DNA from: Mesorhizobium sp. ORS 3324
Lineage (GTDB): Bacteria; Pseudomonadota; Alphaproteobacteria; Rhizobiales; Rhizobiaceae
Assembly: GCA_000824825.2 (NCBI GenBank)
Contig: LM655187.1
Span: 30,534 to 89,883 of the forward strand
Length of the DNA stretch: 59,350 nucleotides
Reading direction: 5' to 3'
Shown here: one piece after another, positions 36,230 to 46,415 of the stretch
Layout of the letters: the number at the start of each line of letters is the position of its first letter
How positions within the stretch are numbered: position 1 is the stretch's first letter
Notes under the pieces: generated by a model
Database searches by the model: none
What the model was told of the DNA's origin: nothing
The model's input: only the letters and a program-made list of their open reading frames with translations
Translations under genes and position numbers: made by a program

Positions 36230-38221
36230 ATGCTTCGGTGCTACGCGTTCCTTGCAGCCTTGATCCTCGTGGGCTTCACGGCGTTTGAAGCCCATGCCGA
36301 TCGCAGGGTTGCCTTTGTCATCGGCAATTCCGAATACCGAGAAATCCCGGCGCTCAAGAACCCGGACAAGGATGCTCAGGACGTGGCGAACACGTTCCGG
36401 CTGGCCGGGTTCGACGTGTTCGTCGCCAAGGATCTCACCAAGCTTCAGTTCGAGGAGCGGTTCCGCAACTATCTCGCCGCGGCGGACGGCGCCGACCTCG
36501 CCGTCGTCTACTATTCTGGCCACGGCTTCCAGATCGGCGGCGAGAATTTCCTCATCCCGGTCGATGCCTCGCTGAAGGACGCTGCCGACATCGAGGTCCA
36601 GGCGATCAAGCTCAACGACGTGCTGCAGCAATTGCGCGCCAAATCGAAGATCCAGGTGATCATCCTCGATGCCTGCCGCAACAATCCGTTCCCGCGCAAG
36701 GACTACTGGCTGCGCGACCAGTTGATTGTCACCGGCGGCGCCGGCCTTGCGCAGGTGCAGAGCTCGCTGAACACCCTGATCGCCTTCGCCACCGAGCCCG
36801 GCGCGGTCGCCTATGACGGCACCGGTGCCCTCAGTCCCTTCTCGTCGGCCTTTTCGCGTCGCGCGCTGGCGCCGAACCAGGAGATACGCGCGGTGATGGC
36901 CGCCGTTCGCCGCGACGTGGTCAAGTCCACCAACGGCAAGCAGGTCCCGTGGGAGAACTCCTCGCTGATCGACGAGGTGGTGCTGATGCGCCGCGACGGC
37001 GCCGAGGGTCAGCAGGTCATGGCCGAGCAGGAGCAGCCCGAGCCGGAGAGCGGCGTCCGCATCACCGGCGCCGCCGAGGCGATCGAAAACCGCGATATCA
37101 GCATCCCGGTCGGCATCGGTCCGGTTCCGCTGAAGCTCGATTTCCCGACCAAGGACCCCGCGGTCAGCCTGAAGCTCGCGAGCTATCCGGCAACGGGAAC
37201 GCTGTCGCTGCCCGACCGGACCTTGTCTCCGGATTCCAGCCTGATGGCCGGTGAAGTCGACAATTTGCGTTACGAGCCGCAGATCGGCTCCGCAGCTGCG
37301 GTCGAGGTTGGCTTCCAAATCCGCGCCGGCAACGCGTCCAAGCAGGCGACGATGAAGCTGTCGCCAAGCGTCGACCCCTGCGACCAGGCAGCGGGCGCAC
37401 CGCTCGACCTGCAGGGCGTCGCCCCCGGCCGGTTGCCGAACGAGATCGGCGGCGAGGCAGCGGAGGCATGTGAGGCGGCGGTGAAGGCCTACCCCGATGT
37501 CGCCCGCTTCCGCTACGAGCTCGGGCGGGCGCTGCTGGCGGCCGGCAAGGTCGACGAGGCCAGGAAGGCCATCCAGGATGCCGCCGACAAGGGACATGTC
37601 AGGGCTGTCTTCGAGCTTGGCTACATCGCCTCGTCCGGGATAGGGGCGGCTGTGGATCCGACGAAAGCGAACGGCTTCTATTCAGAAGCGTCCGACAAGG
37701 GAGATCCCTACGCCATGGCCGCTTGGGGACGCGCTCTGTTCAATGGTCTCGGTGTCCAGCGCGATACCGGCAAGGGGCTGGACCTGCTGCTCAGGGCGGC
37801 GGCGATGGGGCACGTCAATGCCATGAACGATCTCGCGGTGATCTTCAAGGATGGTCGCAATGGCGTGCCCGCCGATCCGGCCCGCGCCTTGGCTTTCCTC
37901 AAAGCCGGGATCGAGCGGCAAGAGACGTACTCGATGAGCATTCTCGGCCTTCCTGCGCGCAGCGCCTTAGCGGTCGCGGTGTGCAAGCCCAAGGTCGTGC
38001 GGAAAATAATCACGAAGGTAAAGGTGGTCCAAATACCAACGCCAACGATGCCACCGATCACCGTCAAGCCAGTACAGAATGATACCGGGCCGGCGCCCTG
38101 GCGCGGCAGTAACGGCGATCATCCCGAGCCCCGCGGTGGCAACAGCGGCGGCTCCGACGGCGGCAGCTTTAACTCCGGAAGCATTGGCAGCTCTGACACC
38201 GGCAGCACCGGGCTTTTCTGA
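36230..38221 (+). CDS. Secreted caspase-family protein with Sel1 repeats
   Basis: A 663-residue protein. A signal peptide (1-23, ending FEAHA) suggests export. A caspase p20-like domain (about 25-250) has His98 in YYSGHGF and Cys149 in LDACRNN, the catalytic dyad of C14 peptidases. Residues about 285-380 form a beta-rich domain I do not recognise (LASYPATGTLSLPD). Sel1-like repeats (about 440-565: ADKGHVRAVFELGYIASSG, DKGDPYAMAAWGRALFNGLG, AMGHVNAMNDLAVIFKDG) give a protein-binding array. The tail is Pro-rich and then Gly/Ser-rich. It stands alone between rpoH and an M48 protease gene. Substrate and role are unknown. Confidence 0.9.
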   Translation: MLRCYAFLAALILVGFTAFEAHADRRVAFVIGNSEYREIPALKNPDKDAQDVANTFRLAGFDVFVAKDLTKLQFEERFRNYLAAADGADLAVVYYSGHGFQIGGENFLIPVDASLKDAADIEVQAIKLNDVLQQLRAKSKIQVIILDACRNNPFPRKDYWLRDQLIVTGGAGLAQVQSSLNTLIAFATEPGAVAYDGTGALSPFSSAFSRRALAPNQEIRAVMAAVRRDVVKSTNGKQVPWENSSLIDEVVLMRRDGAEGQQVMAEQEQPEPESGVRITGAAEAIENRDISIPVGIGPVPLKLDFPTKDPAVSLKLASYPATGTLSLPDRTLSPDSSLMAGEVDNLRYEPQIGSAAAVEVGFQIRAGNASKQATMKLSPSVDPCDQAAGAPLDLQGVAPGRLPNEIGGEAAEACEAAVKAYPDVARFRYELGRALLAAGKVDEARKAIQDAADKGHVRAVFELGYIASSGIGAAVDPTKANGFYSEASDKGDPYAMAAWGRALFNGLGVQRDTGKGLDLLLRAAAMGHVNAMNDLAVIFKDGRNGVPADPARALAFLKAGIERQETYSMSILGLPARSALAVAVCKPKVVRKIITKVKVVQIPTPTMPPITVKPVQNDTGPAPWRGSNGDHPEPRGGNSGGSDGGSFNSGSIGSSDTGSTGLF

Positions 38222-38309
38222 CGGATCACGGCAGCGATGGAATGGGTTGATCAGCCGAATAGACAGCGCCGAGCCTCCTGGGGAAGCCGCCTGAACGCGG
38301 ACGCCGGCC

Positions 38310-39779
38310 CTATTTGTCGGTGACGATCTTGACTTTGTCGCCGGCCGAGACGGTCGCGCCGGGCGACATTGCGTTGAGCACCCGGAAGAGATCGAGCTTG
38401 CGGTCGACGCCGACCATCTGCGCTGCGAGCGAGCCCATGGTCTGACCGGCCTGCACAGTGACCACCCGTATGTGCAGCGGCTTCAGCGCCGCCTTCTCGG
38501 CAGCGCTCAGCGTGCGGAAGGAACCGCTGACCGAGCGCGCGACCGGCTCCAGCGCGGTGCTTGCCGAAGGTGCGGCGGTCAACAACCGATAGACCTGCCC
38601 GCCGGCGCGGATCACCGCGATGTCGAATTGCCAGCCTTGAGCGACGGCATGCGCTACAGCGGCGTCATTTCCGTTGATCGTTTCCTGGCGCACGCTGGTG
38701 TCATCCAGTCCGGCGACCCAGCCGCTGCGGATGTAGTCGGGCAGCGAAACCGACTTGTCGATCGCCACGCCGTCGAAACGGATGGCAATGTCGCCCGGCC
38801 CGGTCGCGGTCACCGCGGCCGCCGAATTGTCGATGACGAAGCCGTCCGGCACGGAGAACGACACGCCGAGCCCGGGATGCAGGAAGGTCTGGCCGCGCAC
38901 ATAGCCCTCTTGCGGCGTATCGCCGTAGAGCAGGCCGTCAATGCCGGCGAGGAAGGCATCGCGGTCGCGCGTGCCGACACCCGGCGGCCCGAAATTACGG
39001 GCGAGCCGCTGCGCCAGCTCGATGCGCTGCGGCGTGTTGGGATGCGTGGCCAGGAAGTCGAGGCTGGCATCGGTGGCACCGCTGACCGAGCGGAAATCGG
39101 TATAGGCCGACATCGACTGCAGGAAGCGTCCGGCCGCGTATGGATCGTAGCCCGCCTCGCCGATCGACTTGATGCCGATGGCGTCGGCCTGCAGTTCCTG
39201 ATTGCGCGAGAACTGCGCCAATCTCAGCTTGCCGCGGATCAACGCTGCCTTGGCGGTCGGGCTGTCGCCGAGCACATCGGAGACCACCTTGGTCGCCAGC
39301 CCCTCCTCGGCCTCGAGCTGCTGGCGCTGCAGGCCGTGATTCGCGGTGACGTGGCCCATCTCATGCGCGATGACGGCGGCAAGCTCGGACGAGTCGTTGG
39401 CGAGCGCCAGCAGCCCGCGCGTGACATAGAGATAGCCGCCCGGCAGCGCGAAGGCGTTGACGTTGGGCGAATTGAGGATGGTGATGCGGTAGGTCTGGGT
39501 CGGGTTGGCCGACACCACCGTCAGGTTGCCGACGACCTTGGCCACCATGCGCTCGAGCTTCGGATCGGAATATTCGCCGCCATAGGTGGCGAGAATCCGC
39601 GGATGCTGCGCCTTCGCCATGTCCGCGAGCTTGGCGTTGGCGACGACATTGTCGACCGTGATCGGCTTGTCGGACGGTTGGAAGCCGGATTCCTGCACAT
39701 CCGGAGGCGTGAACATCTGGCAGCTCGCCAAGGCCACGACCACGCCGGCCAACGCGAAAAATCGCGCCAGCGGCTTCAT
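38310..39779 (-). CDS. M48 family metalloprotease lipoprotein
   Basis: A 489-residue putative periplasmic lipoprotein zinc protease of the BepA/LoiP type. The lipobox LASC puts the acylated Cys at residue 20. The zinc motif HEMGH spans 139-143 in VIAHEMGHVTANHG, with the third ligand Glu in ELQADAIGI near 199. A C-terminal domain (about 430-489: VVTVQAGQTMGSLAAQM...VSAGDKVKIV) is LysM-like and may bind peptidoglycan. The family handles outer-membrane protein quality control. It is convergent with the caspase-like gene. Confidence 0.92.
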   Translation of the reverse strand: MKPLARFFALAGVVVALASCQMFTPPDVQESGFQPSDKPITVDNVVANAKLADMAKAQHPRILATYGGEYSDPKLERMVAKVVGNLTVVSANPTQTYRITILNSPNVNAFALPGGYLYVTRGLLALANDSSELAAVIAHEMGHVTANHGLQRQQLEAEEGLATKVVSDVLGDSPTAKAALIRGKLRLAQFSRNQELQADAIGIKSIGEAGYDPYAAGRFLQSMSAYTDFRSVSGATDASLDFLATHPNTPQRIELAQRLARNFGPPGVGTRDRDAFLAGIDGLLYGDTPQEGYVRGQTFLHPGLGVSFSVPDGFVIDNSAAAVTATGPGDIAIRFDGVAIDKSVSLPDYIRSGWVAGLDDTSVRQETINGNDAAVAHAVAQGWQFDIAVIRAGGQVYRLLTAAPSASTALEPVARSVSGSFRTLSAAEKAALKPLHIRVVTVQAGQTMGSLAAQMVGVDRKLDLFRVLNAMSPGATVSAGDKVKIVTDK

Positions 39780-39931
39780 CCGCGCTTTCTCGATGCCGGT
39801 CGACAGATCGGCTTCCTTTCCAGATCTTTCGGCAAATCACGGCCCGTCCGGGCAGCATGGCCGGACCTAGCCATACACCCCCGGACAAGGCAAGCAAACG
39901 CCTCATCGCACGTTGACGGTTTGGGCTGAAA

Positions 39932-40714
39932 TTATGTCCGCTTCCGGGCAATGTGTTGTGATCCGGCAACTCTGCCGCCTCGATCGCCGATGTAGCGCCG
40001 GAAGGCGTCCGGTCCAGAGCGGTCGAAGAAATCCGTGGCCGGTCCGCGAGCGGCAATCGCTCCTTCGTCCAGAAACGCCATGTCCTCGCCGATGCGGCGG
40101 GCATCCTCCGGCTGGTGCGTGACGAAAAGCACGGTCATGCGCCGCTCGGCATGGATTCCGGCCACGAGATCGAGCATGTCGTCGCGCAGCGCCGGACCGA
40201 GCGAGGCGAACGGCTCGTCGAGCAGAAGCACCGGCCGGTCGCGCAGCAGCACCCGCGCCAGCGCGACGCGCTGCCGCTCGCCGCCGGAAAGCTCGCGAGG
40301 CAGCCGCATTTCCTTGCCGGCAAGGCCGACGCGCGCCAGCGCTTCCGCGACCGCCTGGCGGTCGGCGGCGGTGAGCCTGAGCGACGGCGAGCGGCCGAGC
40401 CCGACATTGCCCTCAACCGAAAGGTGGGCGAACAGGTTGTTCTCCTGGAACACCATCGATACCGGGCGCGCGGAAGGCGGTGTGTTGCCGACTTCGACCC
40501 CGCCGATCAGCACCCGTCCGGCGCCCGGCGATTCAAAGCCGGCGACCAGATTGAGCAGGGTCGACTTGCCCGACCCGCTCGGCCCCATGATGGCCGTGAT
40601 CCTGCCGGCGGCGAACTCGGCATCGAACCGGAACGATGCCTCGCCATAGCTGAACAAGACGCCCTCCAGCGTGACGGCCAGCCCCTTCTCCACCGCAATG
40701 CCGTTGTTCGTCAT
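39932..40714 (-). CDS. thiQ: Thiamine ABC transporter ATP-binding protein
   Basis: A 260-residue ABC ATPase. Walker A is GPSGSGKST, the signature [15 protein letters not shown] and Walker [12 protein letters not shown], then [11 protein letters not shown] as H-loop. The first four bases overlap the end of thiP. Genome context (thiB, thiP and an upstream TPP riboswitch) fixes the substrate as thiamine, TPP or a precursor rather than iron. Start Met is followed by a Thr-Asn-Asn extension; Met at about residue 43 is in-domain and not a start. Confidence 0.93.
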   Translation of the reverse strand: MTNNGIAVEKGLAVTLEGVLFSYGEASFRFDAEFAAGRITAIMGPSGSGKSTLLNLVAGFESPGAGRVLIGGVEVGNTPPSARPVSMVFQENNLFAHLSVEGNVGLGRSPSLRLTAADRQAVAEALARVGLAGKEMRLPRELSGGERQRVALARVLLRDRPVLLLDEPFASLGPALRDDMLDLVAGIHAERRMTVLFVTHQPEDARRIGEDMAFLDEGAIAARGPATDFFDRSGPDAFRRYIGDRGGRVAGSQHIARKRT

Positions 40715-42333
40715 GCCTTTGCCTCCCGCCCCAGCCAGTCGGCGACGATCACCAGCATCAGGCAGACAAGGCCGAGCAGCAAGGCTAGTCCCGCGGCGTC
40801 GGCGGTCCGGTAGCTGCTCATGCGCGCCAGCAGGAGATAAGGCAGGGTTTGCACCGAATCGCTGCCGAACAGCGCGATCACGCCGAGATCGCCGAGCGAC
40901 AGCGCCATGGCGAAGGCGAAGCCGATGGCCAAAGGCCGCCTGAGCGACGGCCAGTCGACCAGGCGCAGCCGGTTCCAGCCGGAAATGCCGAGCGCCAGGC
41001 AGAGCCGCTCATGACGCTCGCTTGCCGCGTCATAGGCCGGACGAACAGCGCGGATGGCGAAAGGCATCGCCATCACCGCATTGACGGTGACGACCATGAC
41101 GGGCGCGACGGCAAAGATATCTGTGACGTCCCTCAACAATAGGAACCAGCCGGCGCCGACCACGATCGGCGGCACGACAAGCACGAAACCGGCGCCGGTG
41201 TCGGTGGCATGTTCGAGCAGCGACATGGCACTGCCCACGCGGCGCCGCAAGGCCAGCGCGCGCCGGGCAGCGATCAGCGAGAGCGACAGCATCACGGAGA
41301 GCAGCGCCGAGAAGAAAGAGAGCGCGCCGCTGGTCAGTGTCGCACGGCGCACGGCATCCTCGCCGGCCAGCCGGCCGAGATCCGCCTCCAGCCCGGCGAA
41401 CACGGTCGCCGCCATCGGCCCGGCGACGAACAGCAGCGCAAGCGCGATCAGCCCGGCGTTCAGCACCGCCTCGACCTTGCCCGTCGCCAGATAGCGGCGC
41501 GGCGCCACCGGCAGATTGGCGTCGCCGACCGTATTGGCGCCGAGCCGCGTCAGCACGGCGACCACGACGAAGGTCAGCACGATCTGCAGCAGCGTCAGCA
41601 CCACCGCCCGGGCCGGATCGAAATCGAAGCGCAGCGCCTGATAGATGGCGACCTCCAGCGTTGTCGCGGCCGGCCCGCCGCCCAACGTCAGCACGATGGT
41701 GAAGGAGGTGATGCAGAGCATGAACACCAACCCGGCGACGCCCGGCAGTGCCGCGCGCAACGCCGGCCATTCGATCAGCCGCAACGCCGGCCAGGCACCC
41801 ATGCCGAGCTGGCTCGCCAGCCGCCACTGGTCGGTCGGCACGGTGCCGAGCGCCTCCAGGAACAGACGTGTGGCAAGCGGCAGATTGAAGAAGACATGCG
41901 CGACCAGGATGCCGGAAAGGCCGTAAATGCCGGGCCATTCTCCGCCGCCGAGCTTGCCAAGGATGCCCGCGAAATAGCCGGCACGGCCATAGAGCGCCAA
42001 CACGCCGAGGGCCGCGACGATCGCTGGCAGCGCCAACGGCACGGTGAAGAGCTGCAGCATCAGGCGACGCCCGGGAAAGCCGGGATGCCTGGACAGAGCG
42101 CGTGCCACCAAAAGCGCCGGCGCGACCGACAGCAGCGTCGATAGCAGCGCCTGCCAGAGCGTGAAGCGGGCGACGCGGAAGAGATAGAAGTCGAAGGCGG
42201 CGGCGGCGCCGGACGGATCGCGCGCACCTTCGAGGGCGAGGCCTGCAAAGGCGCCGCCGATGAGCACGATGATGGCCGCAAGGGCGATGATGCCGATGGT
42301 CACGCGGGAGTCAGAGCGCGGCGCGGACTGCAC
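40711..42333 (-). CDS. thiP: Thiamine ABC transporter permease
   Basis: A 540-residue permease with two fused BPD_transp_1 halves and about twelve membrane helices, the ThiP layout. The first EAA loop is [20 protein letters not shown] and the second [20 protein letters not shown]. It is separated from thiB by 233 bp holding a 154-bp palindromic element, while it overlaps thiQ by four bases. The element may reduce read-through or stabilise the upstream thiB message. Confidence 0.93.
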   Translation of the reverse strand: MQSAPRSDSRVTIGIIALAAIIVLIGGAFAGLALEGARDPSGAAAAFDFYLFRVARFTLWQALLSTLLSVAPALLVARALSRHPGFPGRRLMLQLFTVPLALPAIVAALGVLALYGRAGYFAGILGKLGGGEWPGIYGLSGILVAHVFFNLPLATRLFLEALGTVPTDQWRLASQLGMGAWPALRLIEWPALRAALPGVAGLVFMLCITSFTIVLTLGGGPAATTLEVAIYQALRFDFDPARAVVLTLLQIVLTFVVVAVLTRLGANTVGDANLPVAPRRYLATGKVEAVLNAGLIALALLFVAGPMAATVFAGLEADLGRLAGEDAVRRATLTSGALSFFSALLSVMLSLSLIAARRALALRRRVGSAMSLLEHATDTGAGFVLVVPPIVVGAGWFLLLRDVTDIFAVAPVMVVTVNAVMAMPFAIRAVRPAYDAASERHERLCLALGISGWNRLRLVDWPSLRRPLAIGFAFAMALSLGDLGVIALFGSDSVQTLPYLLLARMSSYRTADAAGLALLLGLVCLMLVIVADWLGREAKA

Positions 42334-42379
42334 GCTGCACCATCTGGGCGTGAGCTAGCGAACGCCGCGTTCCTTCACG

Positions 42380-42533
42380 CCCCCCTCTGTCCTGCCGGAC
42401 ATCTCCCCCTCCAGGGGGGAGATCAGTCGTCACGCCGGCTTTCGCCAATTTCCAACGCCGTTGGACTTGGCTCGGCGCCAAAGCTGCCAATCTCCCCCCT
42501 TGAGGGGGAAATGTCCGGCAGGACAGAGGGGGG
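42380..42533. repeat. 154-bp MITE-like palindromic element inside the thi operon
   Basis: The terminal inverted repeats (42380-42423 and 42490-42533) match over about 44 bp with a few differences, starting CCCCCCTCTGTCCTGCCGGA. Each arm contains a nested CTCCCCCT/AGGGGGGAG palindrome. No open frame is present. The window's first 126 bp are a second copy. Confidence 0.88.
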
Positions 42534-42566
42534 CGCCGTAGAGCGGCCATCTTTCGAGAACTAGGC

Positions 42567-43577
42567 CTACTTGCTCATCGCCGCCAGCCACTCATCCACC
42601 CAGGCCTTGCGGTTGGCCGCCACCTCCTTCGGGCTGAACAGCAGGGTCTTGGTCGGCTTCACCAGTTTGTCGAAGGCCGGATTGAGCGGCTTGTCGGTCT
42701 TGCCGGCCGGGAACATCCAGTTGGTTTCCGGGATGACGTCCTGGAACTTAGGCCCGGTCATGAAGGCGATGAATTTTTGCGCCAGCGGGTTCTTGGCGCC
42801 GGTTTTGGTGATGCCGGCGACCTCGATCTGGAGATACTCGCCCTCCTCGAAGGAGGCGGCCTGGTAGCGTTCGGTCTTCTCGGCGACTATGTGGTAGGCC
42901 GGCGAGGTGGTGTAAGAGAGCACCATCGGCGCCTCGCCCTTGGTGAACAGGCCGTAGGCTTCGCTCCAGCCCGGCGTCACGGTTAGCACCTTGGACTTGA
43001 GCTTGGCCCAGGCCTCCGGCGCCTTGTCGCCATAGACCGACTTCACCCACAGAAGCAGACCGAGGCCCGGCGTCGAAGTGCGCGGATCCTGGATGACGAT
43101 CTTGTCGGAGGCATTGCCTTCGACCAGCTCCTTCAGGCTTTTCGGCGGGCTCTTCAGCTTCTCGGTGTCGTAGACGACGGCGAAATAGCCATAGTCGAAG
43201 GGCACGAAGGTGTCGTCGCTCCAACCGCCGGGCACGTTGATGCCTGACACGGCGCCATGCGGCGCGAACAGGCCGCTCGCCTCGGCATCCGCGGTCAGGT
43301 TGGTGTCGAGGCCGAGCACGACATCAGCCTTGGTGCCGGCGCCTTCCAGCTTGACGCGATTGAGCAGCGCCACGCCGTCGGCGACCGAGACGAATTCAAG
43401 ATCGCAGTCGCATTCGGCCTCGAACTCCTTTTTCACCGCCGGTCCTGGACCCCAGTCGGCGGTGAAGCTTTCATAGGTATAGACGGTGAGCTTGTCCTTG
43501 GCCTCGGCTGCCCCGACGCCTGCCAAAAGCGAAACGAGGCCGCTTGCAAGAATAAGCTGGGACAATAGTGAGCGCAT
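42567..43577 (-). CDS. thiB: Thiamine ABC transporter substrate-binding protein
   Basis: A 336-residue periplasmic binding protein. The signal peptide ends near residue 26 (AEA-KDK). [20 protein letters not shown] is the ThiB N-terminal signature, and [20 protein letters not shown] and [13 protein letters not shown] stretches ([17 protein letters not shown]) are family features. It binds thiamine and its phosphates for ThiPQ. It is the first gene after a TPP riboswitch, the expected arrangement for thiBPQ. Confidence 0.94.
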   Translation of the reverse strand: MRSLLSQLILASGLVSLLAGVGAAEAKDKLTVYTYESFTADWGPGPAVKKEFEAECDCDLEFVSVADGVALLNRVKLEGAGTKADVVLGLDTNLTADAEASGLFAPHGAVSGINVPGGWSDDTFVPFDYGYFAVVYDTEKLKSPPKSLKELVEGNASDKIVIQDPRTSTPGLGLLLWVKSVYGDKAPEAWAKLKSKVLTVTPGWSEAYGLFTKGEAPMVLSYTTSPAYHIVAEKTERYQAASFEEGEYLQIEVAGITKTGAKNPLAQKFIAFMTGPKFQDVIPETNWMFPAGKTDKPLNPAFDKLVKPTKTLLFSPKEVAANRKAWVDEWLAAMSK

Positions 43578-43630
43578 CGGCGCCTCCTTCGTTCGTGTTA
43601 AAGGAATTGAGGCGTCGGATGGTCCGAAAC

Positions 43631-43731
43631 GTCTAATCCCTCCGCCGGTACAAACCGGATCAGGTTCAGCGGGTTGGCATTGTCGCCTCTCAGCCGGTCC
43701 GCGAAGTCAGCGTCCGGCACCCCGTTAGAGC
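43631..43731 (-). promoter_or_regulatory. TPP riboswitch (THI element)
   Basis: Read on the minus strand: CGGGGTGCC, then GCTGAGAGGCG and ACCCGCTGAACCTGATCCGG, closing with GCGGAGGGATTAGA. These are the conserved thi-box blocks in order. The P1 arms TCTAA and TTAGA pair. It precedes thiB by 54 bases and should shut thiBPQ off when TPP is abundant. Confidence 0.95.
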
Positions 43732-43880
43732 ATCGCGAGACATAGGCCCGGCCGAAGCGCCACGCAAGCGGAAGTTGCCGGGCATCCAATGCATCACGGC
43801 TTGCTCTGGAACGCAGCTCCGTTCCGTTTGGATGCGGCCCGGCTTCCGTTTCGCCGGCGGGGCTGGTAAGGGCGACGCCC

Positions 43881-44525
43881 ATGGGCACATTCACCATCCT
43901 GCTTGGCGGCGAGCTCGTCCGCACGCCTCGGCTCGATCGCCAGATCGAAGGCTCGCGCGTCATCGCCGCCGATGCCGGCATCGGTCATGCCCGCATGCTG
44001 GGCCTTGTCCCCGAGCTCTGGGTCGGCGACTTCGATTCCGTGCCGCCGGACCTGCCTGACGATCTGGCGGCCGTGCCACGCAAGATCTTCCCGGCTGAAA
44101 AAGACATGACCGATGGCGAGCTTGCCATTGCCGAGGCGCTCGCGCGCGGCGCGACCAGCCTGGTGTTGGCCGGCGCCTTCGGCGGCAAGCGGGCCGACCA
44201 CGCCTTCCTGCACCTGGCGCTTGGGCTTCGATTGGCTGAGGCGGGCACGACTGTGCTGCTGACCAGCGGCGCGCAGGAGGGCGTGCCCATCCTGCCCGGC
44301 AAAGCCGGCTTCGACTATGCCGATGGCATGTTGTTCTCGGTGCTCGGCTTCTCTGACCTCGCCGGCCTGACGGTCACGGGCGCCAAATGGCCGCTCGACC
44401 GTGTCGAGGTGGCGTTCGGCTCCTCGCTTACTATATCAAACGAGGTCAAGGGCCGGCTCGAGATCGCGCTCGAGCGTGGCCGGGCGCTGCTGCTCGCCCA
44501 TCCCTATCCTCTTCCCGAAAGCTGA
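43881..44525 (+). CDS. Thiamine diphosphokinase
   Basis: A 214-residue thiamine pyrophosphokinase converting thiamine plus ATP to TPP. The catalytic region reads VIAADAGIGHARMLGLVPEL and WVGDFDSVPPDLPDDL, then FPAEKDMTDGELAIAEAL with the Asp residues of the active site, and GAFGGKRADHAFLHLALGL. A B1-binding C-terminal domain ends the protein. It is divergent from the thiBPQ transporter, so import and activation of thiamine are neighbours. The uup-type gene follows one base later. Confidence 0.93.
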   Translation: MGTFTILLGGELVRTPRLDRQIEGSRVIAADAGIGHARMLGLVPELWVGDFDSVPPDLPDDLAAVPRKIFPAEKDMTDGELAIAEALARGATSLVLAGAFGGKRADHAFLHLALGLRLAEAGTTVLLTSGAQEGVPILPGKAGFDYADGMLFSVLGFSDLAGLTVTGAKWPLDRVEVAFGSSLTISNEVKGRLEIALERGRALLLAHPYPLPES

Positions 44526-44526
44526 C

Positions 44527-46341
44527 ATGGCTCCGCCACTTCTTAATCTCGACGGCATAAGACTGACCTTCGGCGGCACGCCGCTGCTCGACGGCGCAGC
44601 ACTGAGCGCCTCCGCCGGCGAGAAGATCGCGCTTGTCGGCCGCAACGGCTCGGGCAAGTCGACGCTGCTCAAGATCGCCGCCGGGCTGATCGAGCCGCAG
44701 GACGGCGAGGTCTTTCGCCAGCCTTCGGCGACGGTTCGCTATCTGCCGCAGATGCCTGACATAGATGGCTTTGCCAGCGTGCGCGCCTATGTCGAAGCCG
44801 GTCTCGGTCCGGCCGACGACCCGCATCGCGCCACCTATCTGATGGAGCATCTCGGCCTCACCGGCGAGGAACGGCCGAACGACCTTTCCGGCGGCGAGGC
44901 GCGCCGCGCGGCGCTGGCCCGCGTCATGGCGCCCGAGCCCGACATCCTGCTGCTCGACGAGCCGACCAATCATCTCGACCTGTCGGTCATCGAATGGCTG
45001 GAAGAGGAGCTTGCCCGCACCTCCTCGGCGGTGGTCCTGATCTCGCACGACCGCCGCTTTCTCGAACGCGTCTCGCGCGTCACCGTCTGGCTCGACCGTG
45101 GCCAGGCGCGGCGGCTGGACAAGGGGTTCGCGCATTTCGAGGAATGGCGCGACCAGGTGCTGGAAGAGGAAGAGCGCGAGCAGCACAAGCTCGGCCGACA
45201 GATCGTCCGCGAGGAGCACTGGCTGCGCTATGGCGTGACCGCCAGGCGCAAGCGCAACATGCGCCGCCTCGGTGAACTCCAAGCGATGCGCCAGCGCTTC
45301 CGCAGCCATCGCGGCGCCGAGGGCACGGCGACCATGGTGGCAAGCGACGCCGCCGAATCCGGCAAGCTGGTGATCGAGGCTAAGAACATCGACAAGAGTT
45401 TTGGCGACCTCACCGTGGTCAAGGGTTTTTCGACCCGCATCCAGCGCGGCGACCGTGTCGGCCTGGTCGGCCCGAATGGCGCCGGCAAGACGACGTTGTT
45501 GAAGATGCTGACCGGCGAGCTGGCGCCGGACGCAGGCTCGGTGCGGCTGGGCGTCAATCTGGAAATCGCAACGCTCGACCAGAAGCGCGAGGCCGTCGAC
45601 CCGCAGGAGACGCTGGCGCACTACCTCACCGACGGACGCGGCGAGAACCTGCTCGTCAATGGCGAGCAGCGGCACGTCGTCTCCTACATGAAGGATTTCC
45701 TGTTCAAGCCGGAGCAGGCGCGCACGCCGGTGCGCGAGCTGTCGGGCGGCGAGCGGGCACGGCTGCTGCTTGCCCGCGTCCTGGCGCGGCCGGCGAACCT
45801 TTTGGTGCTCGACGAGCCGACCAACGATCTCGACATGGAGACGCTGGAGTTGCTGCAGGAGCTGGTCGCCGGCTTTGCCGGAACGGTGATCCTGGTCAGC
45901 CACGACCGCGATTTCCTCGACCGTACCGTCACCAGCGTGATCGCGCCGGACGGCGGCGGGCGCTGGATCGAATATGCCGGCGGCTATTCCGACATGCTGG
46001 CGCAGCGCGGCGGCTCGAAGCTGGAAGATCGCAAGGCAAGGCCGAAGGCCGAAAGCGGCGAAACGGCGGCCAAGGCGGAACAAGCAGCCTCGAAAGGCCC
46101 GGCGAAGAAACTCTCCTTCAAGCAGAAATTCGCGCTGGAATCGCTGCCGAAGAAGATCGATGCGGTGACGGCATCGATCTCGCGGCTGGAGAACAACATC
46201 GCCGATCCGTCCTTCTACGAACGCGACCCGGTCTCCTTCCAGAAAACCATCGCCGCGCTCGACAAGGAGCGCACGACGCTGGCCGCACTCGAGGAAGAAT
46301 GGCTGGAGCTGGAGATGCTGCGCGAGGAGATGGAGGGTTAG
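44527..46341 (+). CDS. uup: ABC-F family ATPase, Uup type
   Basis: A 604-residue soluble protein with two ABC domains and no membrane segment. First Walker A GRNGSGKST, signature LSGGEARRAAL and Walker B LLLDEPTNHLD; second Walker A GPNGAGKTT, signature LSGGERARLLL and LVLDEPTNDLD. The interdomain linker (about 215-270) is Arg/Glu-rich. A C-terminal coiled coil (about 520-604: KKIDAVTASISRLENNIADP) is the Uup feature. ABC-F proteins act on ribosomes; Uup has also been tied to transposon excision and branched DNA. The start at 44527 is one base after the preceding stop, hence coupled. Confidence 0.92.
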   Translation: MAPPLLNLDGIRLTFGGTPLLDGAALSASAGEKIALVGRNGSGKSTLLKIAAGLIEPQDGEVFRQPSATVRYLPQMPDIDGFASVRAYVEAGLGPADDPHRATYLMEHLGLTGEERPNDLSGGEARRAALARVMAPEPDILLLDEPTNHLDLSVIEWLEEELARTSSAVVLISHDRRFLERVSRVTVWLDRGQARRLDKGFAHFEEWRDQVLEEEEREQHKLGRQIVREEHWLRYGVTARRKRNMRRLGELQAMRQRFRSHRGAEGTATMVASDAAESGKLVIEAKNIDKSFGDLTVVKGFSTRIQRGDRVGLVGPNGAGKTTLLKMLTGELAPDAGSVRLGVNLEIATLDQKREAVDPQETLAHYLTDGRGENLLVNGEQRHVVSYMKDFLFKPEQARTPVRELSGGERARLLLARVLARPANLLVLDEPTNDLDMETLELLQELVAGFAGTVILVSHDRDFLDRTVTSVIAPDGGGRWIEYAGGYSDMLAQRGGSKLEDRKARPKAESGETAAKAEQAASKGPAKKLSFKQKFALESLPKKIDAVTASISRLENNIADPSFYERDPVSFQKTIAALDKERTTLAALEEEWLELEMLREEMEG

Positions 46342-46363
46342 GCGCCGAACAGGCGCCTATGCG

Positions 46364-46392
46364 TTGTCGCAACGGGGAAATGCGCATATAGT
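46364..46392 (+). promoter_or_regulatory. Promoter of ccdAB with overlapping dyad
   Basis: -35 TTGTCG (46364-46369), 17-bp spacer, -10 TATAGT (46387-46392). An ATGCG (46380-46384)/CGCAT (46396-46400) dyad straddles the -10, a suitable site for autorepression by the CcdA-CcdB complex. Confidence 0.6.
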
Positions 46393-46415
46393 CTACGCAT
46401 GTTGCGGAGGCCATC

